NCBI GenBank assembly: GCA_963726975.1
Contig: CAVSEK010000013.1
Location: 930,001-994,000, forward strand
Origin: CAVSEK01 sp963726975
Lineage (GTDB): Bacteria > Actinomycetota > Actinomycetes > Mycobacteriales > SCTD01
DNA: 64,000 nucleotides
Direction of reading: 5' to 3'
The notes under the pieces were generated by a model, which saw nothing but the letters and a program-made list of their open reading frames with translations, did no database searches and had not been told where the DNA came from. The position numbers and the translations under genes were made by a program. Below, piece by piece: positions 55,895 through 64,000 of the stretch. Position 1 is the stretch's first letter, and every line of letters starts with the position of its first letter.

Positions 55895-57546
55895 GAGGGC
55901 TGCCCGGACCAGCGGTAGCCGCGGGGCGTGACGAAGCGTCCAGCGACCAGGGTGCTCTGCGAGGACCCCACGACGACGCACGCGTACATGGTCACGCGCG
56001 TGCAGTCGACCTCGCCCAGGGTCGTCAGCTCGACGGCCTGTGCGGGGCGCGAGGCATCGGTGACGATGCCGACCGGCGTGCTGTCCGGACGGTGCTCGCG
56101 CAGCAGCTCGACCGCCCTCGGCAGCTGCCAGTCGCGCCCGCGGCTGCGGGGGTTGTAGAAGGTCACGACGAGGTCCGCCTCGGCGACCGCCCTCACCCGC
56201 GCCTCGATGGCTCCCCAGGGCGTGTGCAGGTCCGAGAGGCTGATGCTCGCGTGGTCGTGCCCCAGCGGGGCGCCGAGCAGGGACGACGCGGCCAGCGCGG
56301 CCGTGACCCCGGGGACGCCGACGACGTCGATGTCGTCGCCGGCGGCCTCGAGCGCCGGTGAGGCCATCGCGTAGACGCCGGCGTCGCCCGAGCCGAGCAG
56401 GGCGACGGCGGCGCCGCGCTGCGCCTCGCGCACGGCGCTGTGCGCCCGTTCCTCCTCCTTGCCCAGCCCCGTGACGAGCATCCGCGTGCCCGGCCGGGCG
56501 AGGTCGCGCACCTGCTCGACGTACTGGTCGAGGCCCACCCAGACGGACGCGCGCCGCAGCTCGTCGCGGGCCCGCGGCGTGAGCAGGTCGCGCGCGCCCG
56601 GGCCCAGGCCGACCAGGGCGAGGCGGCCCCGCGGCCGCCGGCGGGCGACGGCGACGGTGCCACGAGCGCTCTTCGTCTTCTCGACGACGAGCTCGTCGCC
56701 CAGCAGCAGCGCCGCCGCCTCCGCCACGCTGGGCGTGCCGACGGCCTGCCGCGGGTGCTCGCTCGGGTTGGGGACGTCGACGGCGGCGAGCACGTCGGAC
56801 GGGAAGGTCGTCAGCGGCCAGCCGCGCCGCGCGCAGAGCTCGAGCAGCCCGGGCTCGTCGGCCTTGGCCTCGGCCGTGCCCACGGCACAGACCGACTCGG
56901 CCGACAGCCCCGCGTCGGCGAGCGCCCGGTCGGCGAGCGCCTCGAGCTCGTCCGCGGGGGCGCCGCGGGAGGCGCCCAGTCCCAGGACCAGCGAGGGCGG
57001 GCGCAGCACGGCGGTGAGCGGGTCGAGCGCGACGAGGCGGTCGGTCACGGCGAGCACGTGGTCGCCGTCGTCGTCGACGGGCAGCGGCGGGAGCGGCCAG
57101 ACCGCGTCGGCGTCCAGGCGGACCGGCTCGCCGTCGAGCAGGGCCCGGGCCACCGCGGCCACCGCGCCCTCGACGGGCCAGCCGAGGGTGTCCAGGCCCG
57201 GCAGCCCGACGGCGTCCGTGGCCGTGGTGACGACCGGCGAGGCACCGAGCGCGTCGGCGACCCGCAGCGCCAAGGCGTTGGCACCGCCCGCGTGCCCGCC
57301 GACGAGCGCCACGGCGAAGCGCGCCGCCTCGTCCACGCACACGACGCCCGGGTCGCGGCGCTTGTCCTCCAGCAGCGGCGCGAGCAGCCGCACCGCGGCG
57401 CCGGTCGCGAGGAAGCAGACGAGGGCGTCGCACTCGCGCCACGCCTCGGCCACCTGGCGCACGTCGTAGCGCCGGACGTCCCCGAGGACCGCCAGCCGCT
57501 CGGCCGCCGCGCGGCCGCGCGCGGTGGTGGTGACGAGGCCGATCAC
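55891..57546 (-). CDS. cbiG-cobJ: CbiG-CobJ fusion: cobalt-precorrin-5A hydrolase and precorrin-3B C17-methyltransferase
   Basis: 551 aa. The N-terminal half (about 1-295) is CbiG: VCFLATGAAVRLLAPLLEDKRRDPGVVCVDEAARFAVALVGGHAGGANALALRVA, then GLGASRGAPADELEALA. The C-terminal half (about 305-551) is CobJ/CbiH: RLALVGLGPGARDLLTPRARDEL, VWVGLDQYVEQ, GSGDAGVYAMASPALEA, VVGVPGVTAALAASSLLGAPLGHDHASISLSDLHTPW, and VTFYNPRSRGRDWQL. Catalyses ring contraction and C-17 methylation, then deacylation. The fused form occurs in other actinobacteria. GTGA overlaps on both sides. Confidence 0.93.
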   Translation of the reverse strand: MIGLVTTTARGRAAAERLAVLGDVRRYDVRQVAEAWRECDALVCFLATGAAVRLLAPLLEDKRRDPGVVCVDEAARFAVALVGGHAGGANALALRVADALGASPVVTTATDAVGLPGLDTLGWPVEGAVAAVARALLDGEPVRLDADAVWPLPPLPVDDDGDHVLAVTDRLVALDPLTAVLRPPSLVLGLGASRGAPADELEALADRALADAGLSAESVCAVGTAEAKADEPGLLELCARRGWPLTTFPSDVLAAVDVPNPSEHPRQAVGTPSVAEAAALLLGDELVVEKTKSARGTVAVARRRPRGRLALVGLGPGARDLLTPRARDELRRASVWVGLDQYVEQVRDLARPGTRMLVTGLGKEEERAHSAVREAQRGAAVALLGSGDAGVYAMASPALEAAGDDIDVVGVPGVTAALAASSLLGAPLGHDHASISLSDLHTPWGAIEARVRAVAEADLVVTFYNPRSRGRDWQLPRAVELLREHRPDSTPVGIVTDASRPAQAVELTTLGEVDCTRVTMYACVVVGSSQSTLVAGRFVTPRGYRWSGQPS

Positions 57547-58727
57547 GGCGCGGTCCCCCAGAGCAGCAGGACGGGGTTGGTGGCCGCCAGACCGGTGGCG
57601 CTGCCGAGCGGGCGCAGCCGGGCCGCGGACAGCTGCACCCCGTCGACGGCGTACGGCGCGAGCGCGGCCTGCACGTCGGCGAGCCGGTCGATGGCCGCGA
57701 GGGCGACGACGACCGTACGAGGTCCGCGCGCGACGCAGGCACGGACGATCTGCGCGACGTCGCCGCCGCCGCCGCCGACGAAGACCGCGTCCGGGTCGGG
57801 CAGCCCGTCCAGGGCCGCCGGAGCGCTGCCCTGCACCACCTGCACGTCGACCCCGTGCGCCCGGGCGTTCGCCCGCAGGTGGTCGACGGGTCCCTGCTCG
57901 ACGGCCACCACGGCGGCGCCCAGCCGGGCGCACTCGACGCCGACCGAGCCGCTGCCGGCCCCGACGTCCCAGACGAGCTCGCCGAGCCGCGGGCCCAGGC
58001 GCGCCAGGGCGAGGGCCCGGACCTCGGCCTTGGTGATCATCCCGTCGCGGTGCTCGAAGGCGCCCTCGGGCAGCGCCCACCCGCCGGGCGGCTGCTCGCG
58101 CCCCGCGAGCCAGCCCGGCTGCGCGGGCACGCCGCGCTGCTCGTCGACGCTCAGGACGACGCTCAGGGTGGACCAGTCGCTGCGGCCAGCCGCCTGGTCC
58201 AGAGCCACCCACGTGCAGCGCTCGGCGCTGCTGCCCAGGTCCTCGGCCACGAACAGGCGTCGGGGCACCCCGTCGAGCGCGGACGCGAGCTCCGCGGGGC
58301 CGGCGCCGGGCCCGGTGAGCACGGCGACCTTGGGGTGCGCGCGGCAGGCGGCGGCCGCCCGGCGCAGGTCGCGGCCGTGGGCGGACGCGACGACCGCGTC
58401 GTCCCAGGGCAGCCCGGCCCGCGCGAACGCCAGCGCGACCGACGACACGGCCGGCAGCACGTCCGGCACGGCGCCGGCTGCCCGCAGCAGCCGCAGCGGG
58501 CCGAACAGCCCCGGGTCGCCGCTGGTCAGGACGACCGCGCGCCCCTCGTGCTGGACCACGGCGTCCACGGCGCTGCGGACGTCGCCCATCACGACGGTCG
58601 CCACGTCCGCAGGGACGCCGGCACCGGCGAGGTGCCGAGCCCCGCCGACCACCAGGTCGGCGGCGTCCAGCCGCTCCCGCGCGGGCGCCGACAGCGGCGC
58701 GCCGTCCCAGCCGAGGACGCTGATCAC
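57543..58727 (-). CDS. cobL: Precorrin-6Y C5,15-methyltransferase (decarboxylating) CobL
   Basis: 394 aa, both halves. CbiE-like N part: DAADLVVGGARHLAG, VVLTSGDPGLFGPLRLL, VLPAVSSVALAFARAGLPWDDAVVASAHGR. CbiT-like C part: FEHRDGMITKAEVRALALARLGP, VWDVGAGSGSVGVECARLG (SAM motif), VFVGGGGGDV. Methylates C-5 and C-15 with loss of the acetate carboxyl. GTGA overlap with cbiD. Confidence 0.94.
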   Translation of the reverse strand: MISVLGWDGAPLSAPARERLDAADLVVGGARHLAGAGVPADVATVVMGDVRSAVDAVVQHEGRAVVLTSGDPGLFGPLRLLRAAGAVPDVLPAVSSVALAFARAGLPWDDAVVASAHGRDLRRAAAACRAHPKVAVLTGPGAGPAELASALDGVPRRLFVAEDLGSSAERCTWVALDQAAGRSDWSTLSVVLSVDEQRGVPAQPGWLAGREQPPGGWALPEGAFEHRDGMITKAEVRALALARLGPRLGELVWDVGAGSGSVGVECARLGAAVVAVEQGPVDHLRANARAHGVDVQVVQGSAPAALDGLPDPDAVFVGGGGGDVAQIVRACVARGPRTVVVALAAIDRLADVQAALAPYAVDGVQLSAARLRPLGSATGLAATNPVLLLWGTAP

Positions 58728-59845
58728 GTCGTCACCCAGCCCACCTCGGTCGCCGCGACGACGCCGCGGCCCTCGGGGTCGACGAGCGCCACGCGCGCGG
58801 GCAGGCCGGCGAAGCGCTGCAGCACGTCGGCGACCTGCGCGCACAGCGCGTCGCCGCAGGGCCGCAGCACCCCGGCCGCCTCCCACATCTCGTAGGCGTG
58901 GCGGGCCGTGTTGGCCTCGGCGACCCGCTCGCGGAGCGGCTCGGGGGTCAGCTCGGCCAGCACCTGCAGGTCGACGCGGCTGCGCGTGTAGTGGGTCATC
59001 AGCACGCCGCCGGCCAGCTTCGTGAGCTTGCCCGCCATGCCGACGAAGACCACGTCCCGCAGCCCGCTCTCGGCGGCCCTGCGCAGCGCCGCGCCGGTGA
59101 AGTCGCCCACCTCGACGAAGCAGGTGTCGGGCAGGTCCGGCAGCAGCCGCATGGCGGCCTTCTCCGTGCGGCCGCCGGTGGCGAGCACCAGGGTCGGCAG
59201 CTGCTGCGCCGCCATGACGTCGACCGCCTGCACGACGGACGCGCGCCACGACTCGGTGGAGAACGGGCGAACGACGCCGGTCGTGCCGAGGATGGAGATG
59301 CCGCCCAGGATGCCCAGCCGTGCGTTGGTCGTCTTCTTCGCGCGCTGCTCGCCGTCGGGCACGCTGACCACGACGCGCAGCCCGCGCTCGTCGTAGTCGA
59401 CGGCGGCCCGCACGTTGTCGCGCAGCATCTGGCGGGGCACCGGGTTGATGGCCGGCCCTCCGACCTCGAGCCCGAGCCCGGGCCGCGTCACGACCCCGAC
59501 GCCGACGCCGCCCTCGAGGTGCAGGCCGGGCTCGGCGGCCCACGTCACCGTCGCGGTCAGGTGCGCGCCGTGCGTGACGTCGGGGTCGTCGCCGGCGTCC
59601 TTGACGACGACCGCCTCGGCGCGCTCCGGCGCGACCTCGCAGCGCTGCACGTCGAAGCCGACCAGCCGCTCGTCGGGCAGCACCACGTCCACGTGCGTCT
59701 GCGCCTGCTGGGTGACGAGCGCGGTCGCCGCGGCCTTCGCCGCCGCCGCGCTGCAGGTGCCCGTGGTCCAGCCGCTCCGCAGCGGCCCGCGCCGCACCTT
59801 CGCCGTGCGGGGCAGGTCGGGCTCGCGCAGCTCCGGCCCGGTCAC
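58724..59845 (-). CDS. cbiD: Cobalt-precorrin-5B C1-methyltransferase CbiD
   Basis: 373 aa. LRSGWTTGTCSAAAAKAAATALV is the signature opening; VVVKDAGDDPDVTHGAHLTATVTW, GGPAINPVPRQMLRDNV, TTNARLGILGGISILGTTGVVRPFS and VGMAGKLTKLAGGVLMTHYTRS are the other blocks. Methylates C-1 in the cobalt-first (anaerobic-type) pathway; it is the replacement for CobF. GTGA overlaps both neighbours. Confidence 0.95.
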   Translation of the reverse strand: MTGPELREPDLPRTAKVRRGPLRSGWTTGTCSAAAAKAAATALVTQQAQTHVDVVLPDERLVGFDVQRCEVAPERAEAVVVKDAGDDPDVTHGAHLTATVTWAAEPGLHLEGGVGVGVVTRPGLGLEVGGPAINPVPRQMLRDNVRAAVDYDERGLRVVVSVPDGEQRAKKTTNARLGILGGISILGTTGVVRPFSTESWRASVVQAVDVMAAQQLPTLVLATGGRTEKAAMRLLPDLPDTCFVEVGDFTGAALRRAAESGLRDVVFVGMAGKLTKLAGGVLMTHYTRSRVDLQVLAELTPEPLRERVAEANTARHAYEMWEAAGVLRPCGDALCAQVADVLQRFAGLPARVALVDPEGRGVVAATEVGWVTT

Positions 59846-60666
59846 GACTGCTTCAGCGCCCGGTCGCGCTCTCGCAGCTCGGCGCGCGCCTGCTGCGACT
59901 CGACCCGGCGGTGCTCGTGGAAGTGGCCGGGGTGGTACAGGTGCGAGCGCGTGCCGCCGGCTGCGAGCGCGGGTCCCACGAGCACCATCGTGTGCTTGTA
60001 GAGCTTGTGCTCCTTGACCGTCGCGGCCAGGTCGCCGAGCCGGCACTCGAGCACGAGCTCGTCGGGCCAGGTGGCGGCGTAGGCGACCACGCACGGGGTG
60101 TCCTCGTCGTACGTCCCGGCCGCCAGCAGCTCGTCCTGCAGCTGCCGCGTGCGGGCCGCCGACAGGAACAGCGCCATGGTGGTGCCGTGCGCGGCGAACG
60201 AGCGCACCGTCTCGCCGCTGGGCATCGGCGTCTTGCCGCCCTCGAGCCGGGTGAGCACGACCGACTGCGCGACCTCGGGGATCGTGAGCTCGCGCTGCAC
60301 GATCGCCGCGACCGCGCTGAAGCTGCTCACGCCCGGGACCACCTCGGTGGCCAGGCCGAGGCGCGTGCACAGCTCGTGCTGCTCCTGCGTGGCGCCCCAC
60401 AGCGCCGGGTCGCCGGAGTGGATGCGCGCCACCTTGAGCCCGTCCCGGGCGGCGCGCTCGTACAGGTGCGTGATGCCCTCGACCGAGTGCTCGGCGCTGT
60501 TGACGACCTCCGCTCCCGGTCGCACGTGCTGCAGCACGTCCTCGTGCACCAGCGACGCGGCCCAGATGACGATGTCGGCCTCGGCGATCCGCTGCACGGC
60601 CCGCACGGTCAGCAGGTCGGCGGCGCCCGGCCCGGCACCGACGAAGCAGACCGACCCGGCGCTCAC
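59842..60666 (-). CDS. cobM: Precorrin-4 C11-methyltransferase CobM
   Basis: 274 aa. VCFVGAGPGAADLLTVRAVQRI, VIWAASLVHEDVLQHV, ARIHSGDPALWGATQEQ, EVVPGVSSFSAVAAIVQRELTIPEVAQSVVLTRLEGG(KT)PMP are the CobM/CbiF blocks. Adds the C-11 methyl. The C terminus has a His-rich stretch (HLYHPGHFHEHRRVES). GTGA overlap with cobI. Confidence 0.94.
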   Translation of the reverse strand: MSAGSVCFVGAGPGAADLLTVRAVQRIAEADIVIWAASLVHEDVLQHVRPGAEVVNSAEHSVEGITHLYERAARDGLKVARIHSGDPALWGATQEQHELCTRLGLATEVVPGVSSFSAVAAIVQRELTIPEVAQSVVLTRLEGGKTPMPSGETVRSFAAHGTTMALFLSAARTRQLQDELLAAGTYDEDTPCVVAYAATWPDELVLECRLGDLAATVKEHKLYKHTMVLVGPALAAGGTRSHLYHPGHFHEHRRVESQQARAELRERDRALKQS

Positions 60667-61388
60667 AGCTTGGACCCCCGGCCGGTGCGGCCGGCGGCGG
60701 GGACGATGACCGTCGACAGGTACGGCGTCTCGCCGGACAGCGCGCTCGCCGGGCCCACCTGCTCGTCCGGCAGCCCGAGCGCCGCGCCGTAGACGGCGTC
60801 GTCGAGCCGGCCCAGCCGCTCGAGCACCTCCCGCACCTGCGGCATGCGACGTCCTCCCTTGTAGGCCACGACCGTGTCGAAGTGCGTGAGGGCCTCCTCG
60901 AAGGCGGGCACGCCCGCGGTGAGCGGCAGCAGCGCCAGCGACTCGGTGCCCTCGCACAGCACGGTGCCGCTGCGCGCAGCGAGGTCCTGCATCGCCGTGA
61001 TGCCGGGCACCGTCTCCACGACCACGTCCGGCAGCTGCTCGCGCACGGCGTCGGCGAGGTAGGTGAAGGTGCTGTAGACGTTCGGGTCGCCGATGGTGGC
61101 GAAGGCGACCGTGCCGGCGCCGTCCCGCAGCTCCTGCGCGACCCGCTGCGCCGCGGCGTCCCAGGCGCTGCGCCGCTCGGCCGTGGACCCGCCGCGGTCG
61201 TCGAGCGCGAAGACCAGGCGCAGCGGCTCGGCGTCGGTGTGCGCGCGCACGGTCGCCTCGGCGCGGCCGACGTCGTCGACGTCCATGACCGGCACCACCA
61301 CGAGGTCCGCCTCGCGCAGCACGCGCACCGCCTTGACGGTCACCAGCTCCGGGTCGCCCGGTCCGACCCCGACACCTACGAGACGCAT
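60663..61388 (-). CDS. cobI: Precorrin-2 C20-methyltransferase CobI/CbiL
   Basis: 241 aa. LVGVGVGPGDPELVTVKAVRVLREADLVVVPV is the family opening, with FATIGDPNVYSTFTYLADAV, ETVPGITAMQDLAARSGTVLCEG and KGGRRMPQV in later blocks. Adds the C-20 methyl to precorrin-2 or its cobalt form. ATG start; it overlaps the 3' end of cobB by 13 bp. Confidence 0.94.
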   Translation of the reverse strand: MRLVGVGVGPGDPELVTVKAVRVLREADLVVVPVMDVDDVGRAEATVRAHTDAEPLRLVFALDDRGGSTAERRSAWDAAAQRVAQELRDGAGTVAFATIGDPNVYSTFTYLADAVREQLPDVVVETVPGITAMQDLAARSGTVLCEGTESLALLPLTAGVPAFEEALTHFDTVVAYKGGRRMPQVREVLERLGRLDDAVYGAALGLPDEQVGPASALSGETPYLSTVIVPAAGRTGRGSKL

Positions 61389-62683
61389 GCGTCCACGAAC
61401 CTCTCGGCCACCCCGTCGACGCCTGCCCAGTGCAGGTGCAGGTACGACGCGTGCACGCCGCCGCGCACGAAGCCCTCGCCGCTGTCCCAGGCGGCCGGGT
61501 CACCACCGGCCGGCTCGACGACGGTGCGGTGGAACTCGTGCCCGACCACCGCGCCGCTGCCGACCCAGGACCCGGCGACGGCCTCGGCCTCGCGGTAGCC
61601 CAGCGACAGCGACGGCGTCATGCGCGCCCGCGCCGGCAGCACGTCGCACATGGGCAGCCCGTCGAGCTCCTCGCACAGGTACAGCAGGCCGGCGCACTCG
61701 GCGCTCACCGGGGCGCCGCGCGCGGCCAGTGCCGCGACGTCGGCGCGCAGCGTCGCGTTGGCCGACAGCGCCGCCGCGTGGACCTCCGGGAAGCCGCCAC
61801 CGACGACGAGACCGGCCGTCCCGGCGGGCAGGTGCGGGTCGCTCAGCGGGTCGACCACGACGACGTCCGCACCGGCGGCCGTGAGCAGCTCGCTCGTCTC
61901 GGCGTAGGAGAACGTGAAGGCGGGACCACCCAGCACCGCGACGACCGGCCGCTGCTCCCGGGACACCTCCGGCGGCGACCAGACCGGGCCCGGCAGCACC
62001 GACGCCGTGCGCGCCAGCGCGAGCAGCGCCTCGACGTCGCACTCCTGCTCGACGAGCACCGCGAGCCGCTCGACGACGGCCACGGCCTCGGGGCGCCGCT
62101 CCGCCGCCGGCACCAGCCCCAGGTGGCGGGAGGGCACCTCGACACCCGCGTCGCGGCGCAGCACGCCGAGCACGGGGACGCCCTCGAGCGCCTCGCGCAG
62201 CAGCGCCTCGTGCCGGTCGCTGCCGACCCGGTTGAGGACGACGCCGCCGATGCGCACGCGCAGGTCGTACGTCGCGAAGCCGTGCACGAGCGCGGCGACG
62301 CTGCGGCTGCTCGCCGACGCGTCGACGACGAGCACCACCGGGGCGTCGAGCAGGCGGGCGACGTGCGCGGTGGAGCCCTCGTCGCTGGCGCCGCGCCCGT
62401 CGTAGAGGCCCATGACGCCCTCGACGACCGCCACGTCGGCGTCCCGGGCACCGTGCAGGAACAGCGGGGCGACGCGCTCCTCGCCGACCAGCACGGGATC
62501 CAGGTTGCGTCCCGGGCGGCCGGTGGCGAGCGCGTGGTAGCCCGGGTCGATGTAGTCGGGACCCACCTTGTGCGGGCTCACGGCCAGGCCGCGCGCGCGC
62601 AGGGCCGCCATGAGGCCGGTCGCGACGGTGGTCTTGCCGGCCCCGGACGAGGGCGCGGCCACGACGAGGCGGGGGACGCTCAC
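61376..62683 (-). CDS. cobB: Cobyrinate a,c-diamide synthase CobB/CbiA
   Basis: 435 aa. LVVAAPSSGAGKTTVATGLMAAL is the P-loop; VSPHKVGPDYIDPGYH, VVEGVMGLYDG and VVLNRV are the BioD-like N domain; the glutaminase domain has FTFSYAETSELL, AECAGLLYLCEEL (Cys of the triad) and GHEFHR(T) with the His. Amidates a and c acetate groups using glutamine and ATP. GTGA overlap with cobO; TAG stop. Confidence 0.94.
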   Translation of the reverse strand: MSVPRLVVAAPSSGAGKTTVATGLMAALRARGLAVSPHKVGPDYIDPGYHALATGRPGRNLDPVLVGEERVAPLFLHGARDADVAVVEGVMGLYDGRGASDEGSTAHVARLLDAPVVLVVDASASSRSVAALVHGFATYDLRVRIGGVVLNRVGSDRHEALLREALEGVPVLGVLRRDAGVEVPSRHLGLVPAAERRPEAVAVVERLAVLVEQECDVEALLALARTASVLPGPVWSPPEVSREQRPVVAVLGGPAFTFSYAETSELLTAAGADVVVVDPLSDPHLPAGTAGLVVGGGFPEVHAAALSANATLRADVAALAARGAPVSAECAGLLYLCEELDGLPMCDVLPARARMTPSLSLGYREAEAVAGSWVGSGAVVGHEFHRTVVEPAGGDPAAWDSGEGFVRGGVHASYLHLHWAGVDGVAERFVDACVS

Positions 62684-63282
62684 CACTCGATCCCCCGCTG
62701 GCCCTTCTGACCGGCGTCCATGGGGTGCTTGACCTTGGTCATCTCGACGACCAGGTCGGCGGCCTCGACGAGCCTCGGGTCGGCACCGCGGCCGGTGATG
62801 ACGACGTGCTGGCCCTCCGGACGGTCGCGCAGCGTGTCGACGACCTCCTCGACGTCGACCCAGCCCCAGGTCATCGGGTAGGTGAACTCGTCGAGGACGT
62901 AGAAGCGGTAGGTCGAGGCGCGCAGGTCGCGCTGCACCTGCCGCCAGCCCTCGAGGGCGTTGGCGGCGTGGTCGTCGTCGGAGCCCGGCTTGCGGGTCCA
63001 GGACCAGCCCTCGCCCATCTTGTGCCAGGTGACGGCGCCGCCCTCGCCGCTGGCGCCGAGGGTGCGCAGGGCGTGCTCCTCGCCGACCTTCCACTTGGCG
63101 CTCTTGACGAACTGGAAGACCCCGATCGGCCAGCCCTGGTTCCACGCCCGCAGCGCGAGCCCGAAGGCCGCGGTGCTCTTGCCCTTCATGTCGCCGGTGT
63201 GCACGACCGTGAGCGCACGGTTGCGGCGCTGGCGGGTCGTCAGGCCGTCGTCCGGGACGCTGTCCGGCTGCCCCTGCGGCAC
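62680..63282 (-). CDS. cobO: Cob(I)yrinic acid a,c-diamide adenosyltransferase CobO
   Basis: 200 aa. LTVVHTGDMKGKSTAAFGLALRAWNQGW is the CobA/CobO-type P-loop (GDMKGKST at 30-37); VFQFVKSAKWKVGEEHAL and FYVLDEFTYPMTWGWVD, with VVITGRGA, complete the family. Adenosylates cobalt in the reduced state. GTG start. Next to VWA chelatase subunit, as in CobO clusters of other actinobacteria. Confidence 0.95.
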   Translation of the reverse strand: MPQGQPDSVPDDGLTTRQRRNRALTVVHTGDMKGKSTAAFGLALRAWNQGWPIGVFQFVKSAKWKVGEEHALRTLGASGEGGAVTWHKMGEGWSWTRKPGSDDDHAANALEGWRQVQRDLRASTYRFYVLDEFTYPMTWGWVDVEEVVDTLRDRPEGQHVVITGRGADPRLVEAADLVVEMTKVKHPMDAGQKGQRGIEW

Positions 63283-63285
63283 GTC

Positions 63286-64000
63286 TCAGGCCGCCTTCGC
63301 CACGGCCGTCAGCGTCTCCGCCGACAGCTCGTCGACCCGCAGCGCGACGCCGCCGAGCCGCTCGCCGAGCCGCGCGGCCAGACCGAGGCGCACGGGTCCG
63401 CTCTCGCAGTCGACGACCACGCACGCGGCGCCGGTGCGGGCCAGCGCGGCCGCGGCGAGCTCGGGGTCGGGGCCGCTGGTGTGCCGGCCGTCGGTGACGA
63501 CCACGACGAGCGCCCGGCGCGCCGGGTCGCGGACGGCCTCGACGCGCAGCAGCTCGGCCGCCCGGAGCAGGCCCGCCGACAGCGGGGTGCGGCCACCGGT
63601 CGGCAGGGCGGCCAGCCGCGCGACGGCGGCCTCGACGCTGCCGGTGGGGGGCAGCGCGAGCTCGGCACCCGCTCCCCGGAAGGTCACCAGGGCGACCTTG
63701 TCGCGGCGCTGGTAGGCGTCGGTGAGCAGGCTGAGGACGGCCCCCTTCACGGCGCCCATGCGGGACCGGGCGGCCATCGAGCCGGAGGCGTCGACGACGA
63801 AGAGCACCAGGTTGCCCTCGCGACCCTCCCGGACCGCCTCGCGCAGGTCGGTCCCCCGCAGGACGAGGCCGGCACCGCTGCGCCCCCGCCCGACCTGGGC
63901 CGGGGCGGCGGCACGCAGCGTCGCGGCCACGTGGACCGAGGCGGCCCGGCCCCGCGGCGCGCGGGCGCCGGTGGTGCGCCCGCTCGTCCCCGTGGTGCGC
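63286..64000 (-). CDS. Magnesium chelatase/CobT-like VWA-domain protein, C-terminal part
   Basis: The frame is open to the right edge, so the N terminus lies outside. The window part (about 237 codons) has the Arg/Gly/Thr-rich linker typical of ChlD/CobT proteins, then a von Willebrand A domain: LVLRGTDLREAVREGREGNLVLFVVDASGSMAARSRMGAVKGAVLSLLTDAYQRRDKVALVTFRG (MIDAS DASGS) and DGRHTSGPD. In cobalamin operons it partners CobN/ChlI for cobalt insertion. The N-terminal ChlI-like AAA part, if fused, would be beyond the edge. First gene of the operon seen here. Confidence 0.85.
   Translation of the reverse strand, partial: RTTGTSGRTTGARAPRGRAASVHVAATLRAAAPAQVGRGRSGAGLVLRGTDLREAVREGREGNLVLFVVDASGSMAARSRMGAVKGAVLSLLTDAYQRRDKVALVTFRGAGAELALPPTGSVEAAVARLAALPTGGRTPLSAGLLRAAELLRVEAVRDPARRALVVVVTDGRHTSGPDPELAAAALARTGAACVVVDCESGPVRLGLAARLGERLGGVALRVDELSAETLTAVAKAA

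Noticed and set aside
1..64000. tRNA or rRNA genes
   Set aside because: I looked through the intergenic gaps (all short) for cloverleaf-like sequence and GTTCGA-type T-loops in the right setting and found none.

Overview
The window comes from a very GC-rich actinobacterium. GTG starts are common, many genes overlap by 4 bp (GTGA/ATGA), and there are mycothiol-type (maleylpyruvate isomerase family) and F420-type (LLM reductase, NpdG) enzymes, a GlnR box and actinobacterial gene order. I cannot fix the genus from sequence alone. The backbone TIGR01777 epimerase - lipB - lipA - DUF4191 - RDD - glnA - glnE - glnA2 - panB follows the order I remember from Mycobacterium tuberculosis (Rv2216-Rv2225), here interrupted by accessory blocks.

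1-11.5 kb: end of a TIGR01777 epimerase, a Ser/Thr kinase with one membrane segment, an FAD oxidoreductase, lipB, an LLM-class oxidoreductase, a DUF1877 gene, fused chorismate mutase/prephenate dehydratase (pheA), lipA, a PlsC acyltransferase, DUF4191 and RDD membrane proteins, and type I glutamine synthetase glnA behind a good GlnR operator. 11.5-12.15 kb is non-coding, with a hairpin after glnA and a tandem 75-bp hairpin repeat.

12-28.7 kb, accessory: a mycothiol-type enzyme; a translationally coupled membrane protein - MMPL transporter - methyltransferase operon (the last gene frameshifted); an acyl-CoA ligase; a secreted beta-helix protein; and the most unusual locus of the window (20.5-24.9 kb). 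That operon has its own promoter and encodes a MauE-like membrane protein, a membrane-anchored thioredoxin-fold protein, two unrecognised proteins and a Tat-exported Cys-rich protein resembling the methylamine dehydrogenase light chain fused to LGFP cell-wall repeats. An NlpC/P60 hydrolase, a DUF192 lipoprotein, an amino-acid permease and an epoxide-hydrolase-like enzyme follow.

28.7-39.6 kb: glnE, a GNAT enzyme, an aldose-1-epimerase-like protein, a class I amidotransferase and glnA2. Then comes a stretch (about 35.84-39.36 kb) where aldo/keto reductase, nadE, panB and a cupin gene are each broken by many single-base shifts. This looks like poor sequence rather than biology.

39.7-47.7 kb: NTF2/FMO fusion monooxygenase, BtuF-like protein, npdG, a Pro-rich membrane protein, an RNB ribonuclease, and cobT plus a NiCoT transporter under a cobalamin riboswitch. 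47.5-52.4 kb: a mymA-like monooxygenase/esterase/SDR trio and an MFS exporter. 52.4-64 kb: a long, tightly overlapped leftward cobalamin operon (VWA chelatase-like protein, cobO, cobB, cobI, cobM, cbiD, cobL, cbiG-cobJ, ferredoxin, cobA, cobH, cbiX, cobC).

A recurring signal runs through the window: a TANNNT-like -10 box ends 6-7 nt before the start codon (leaderless transcripts). In six places the first three bases of that box are the TAG stop of the preceding gene.
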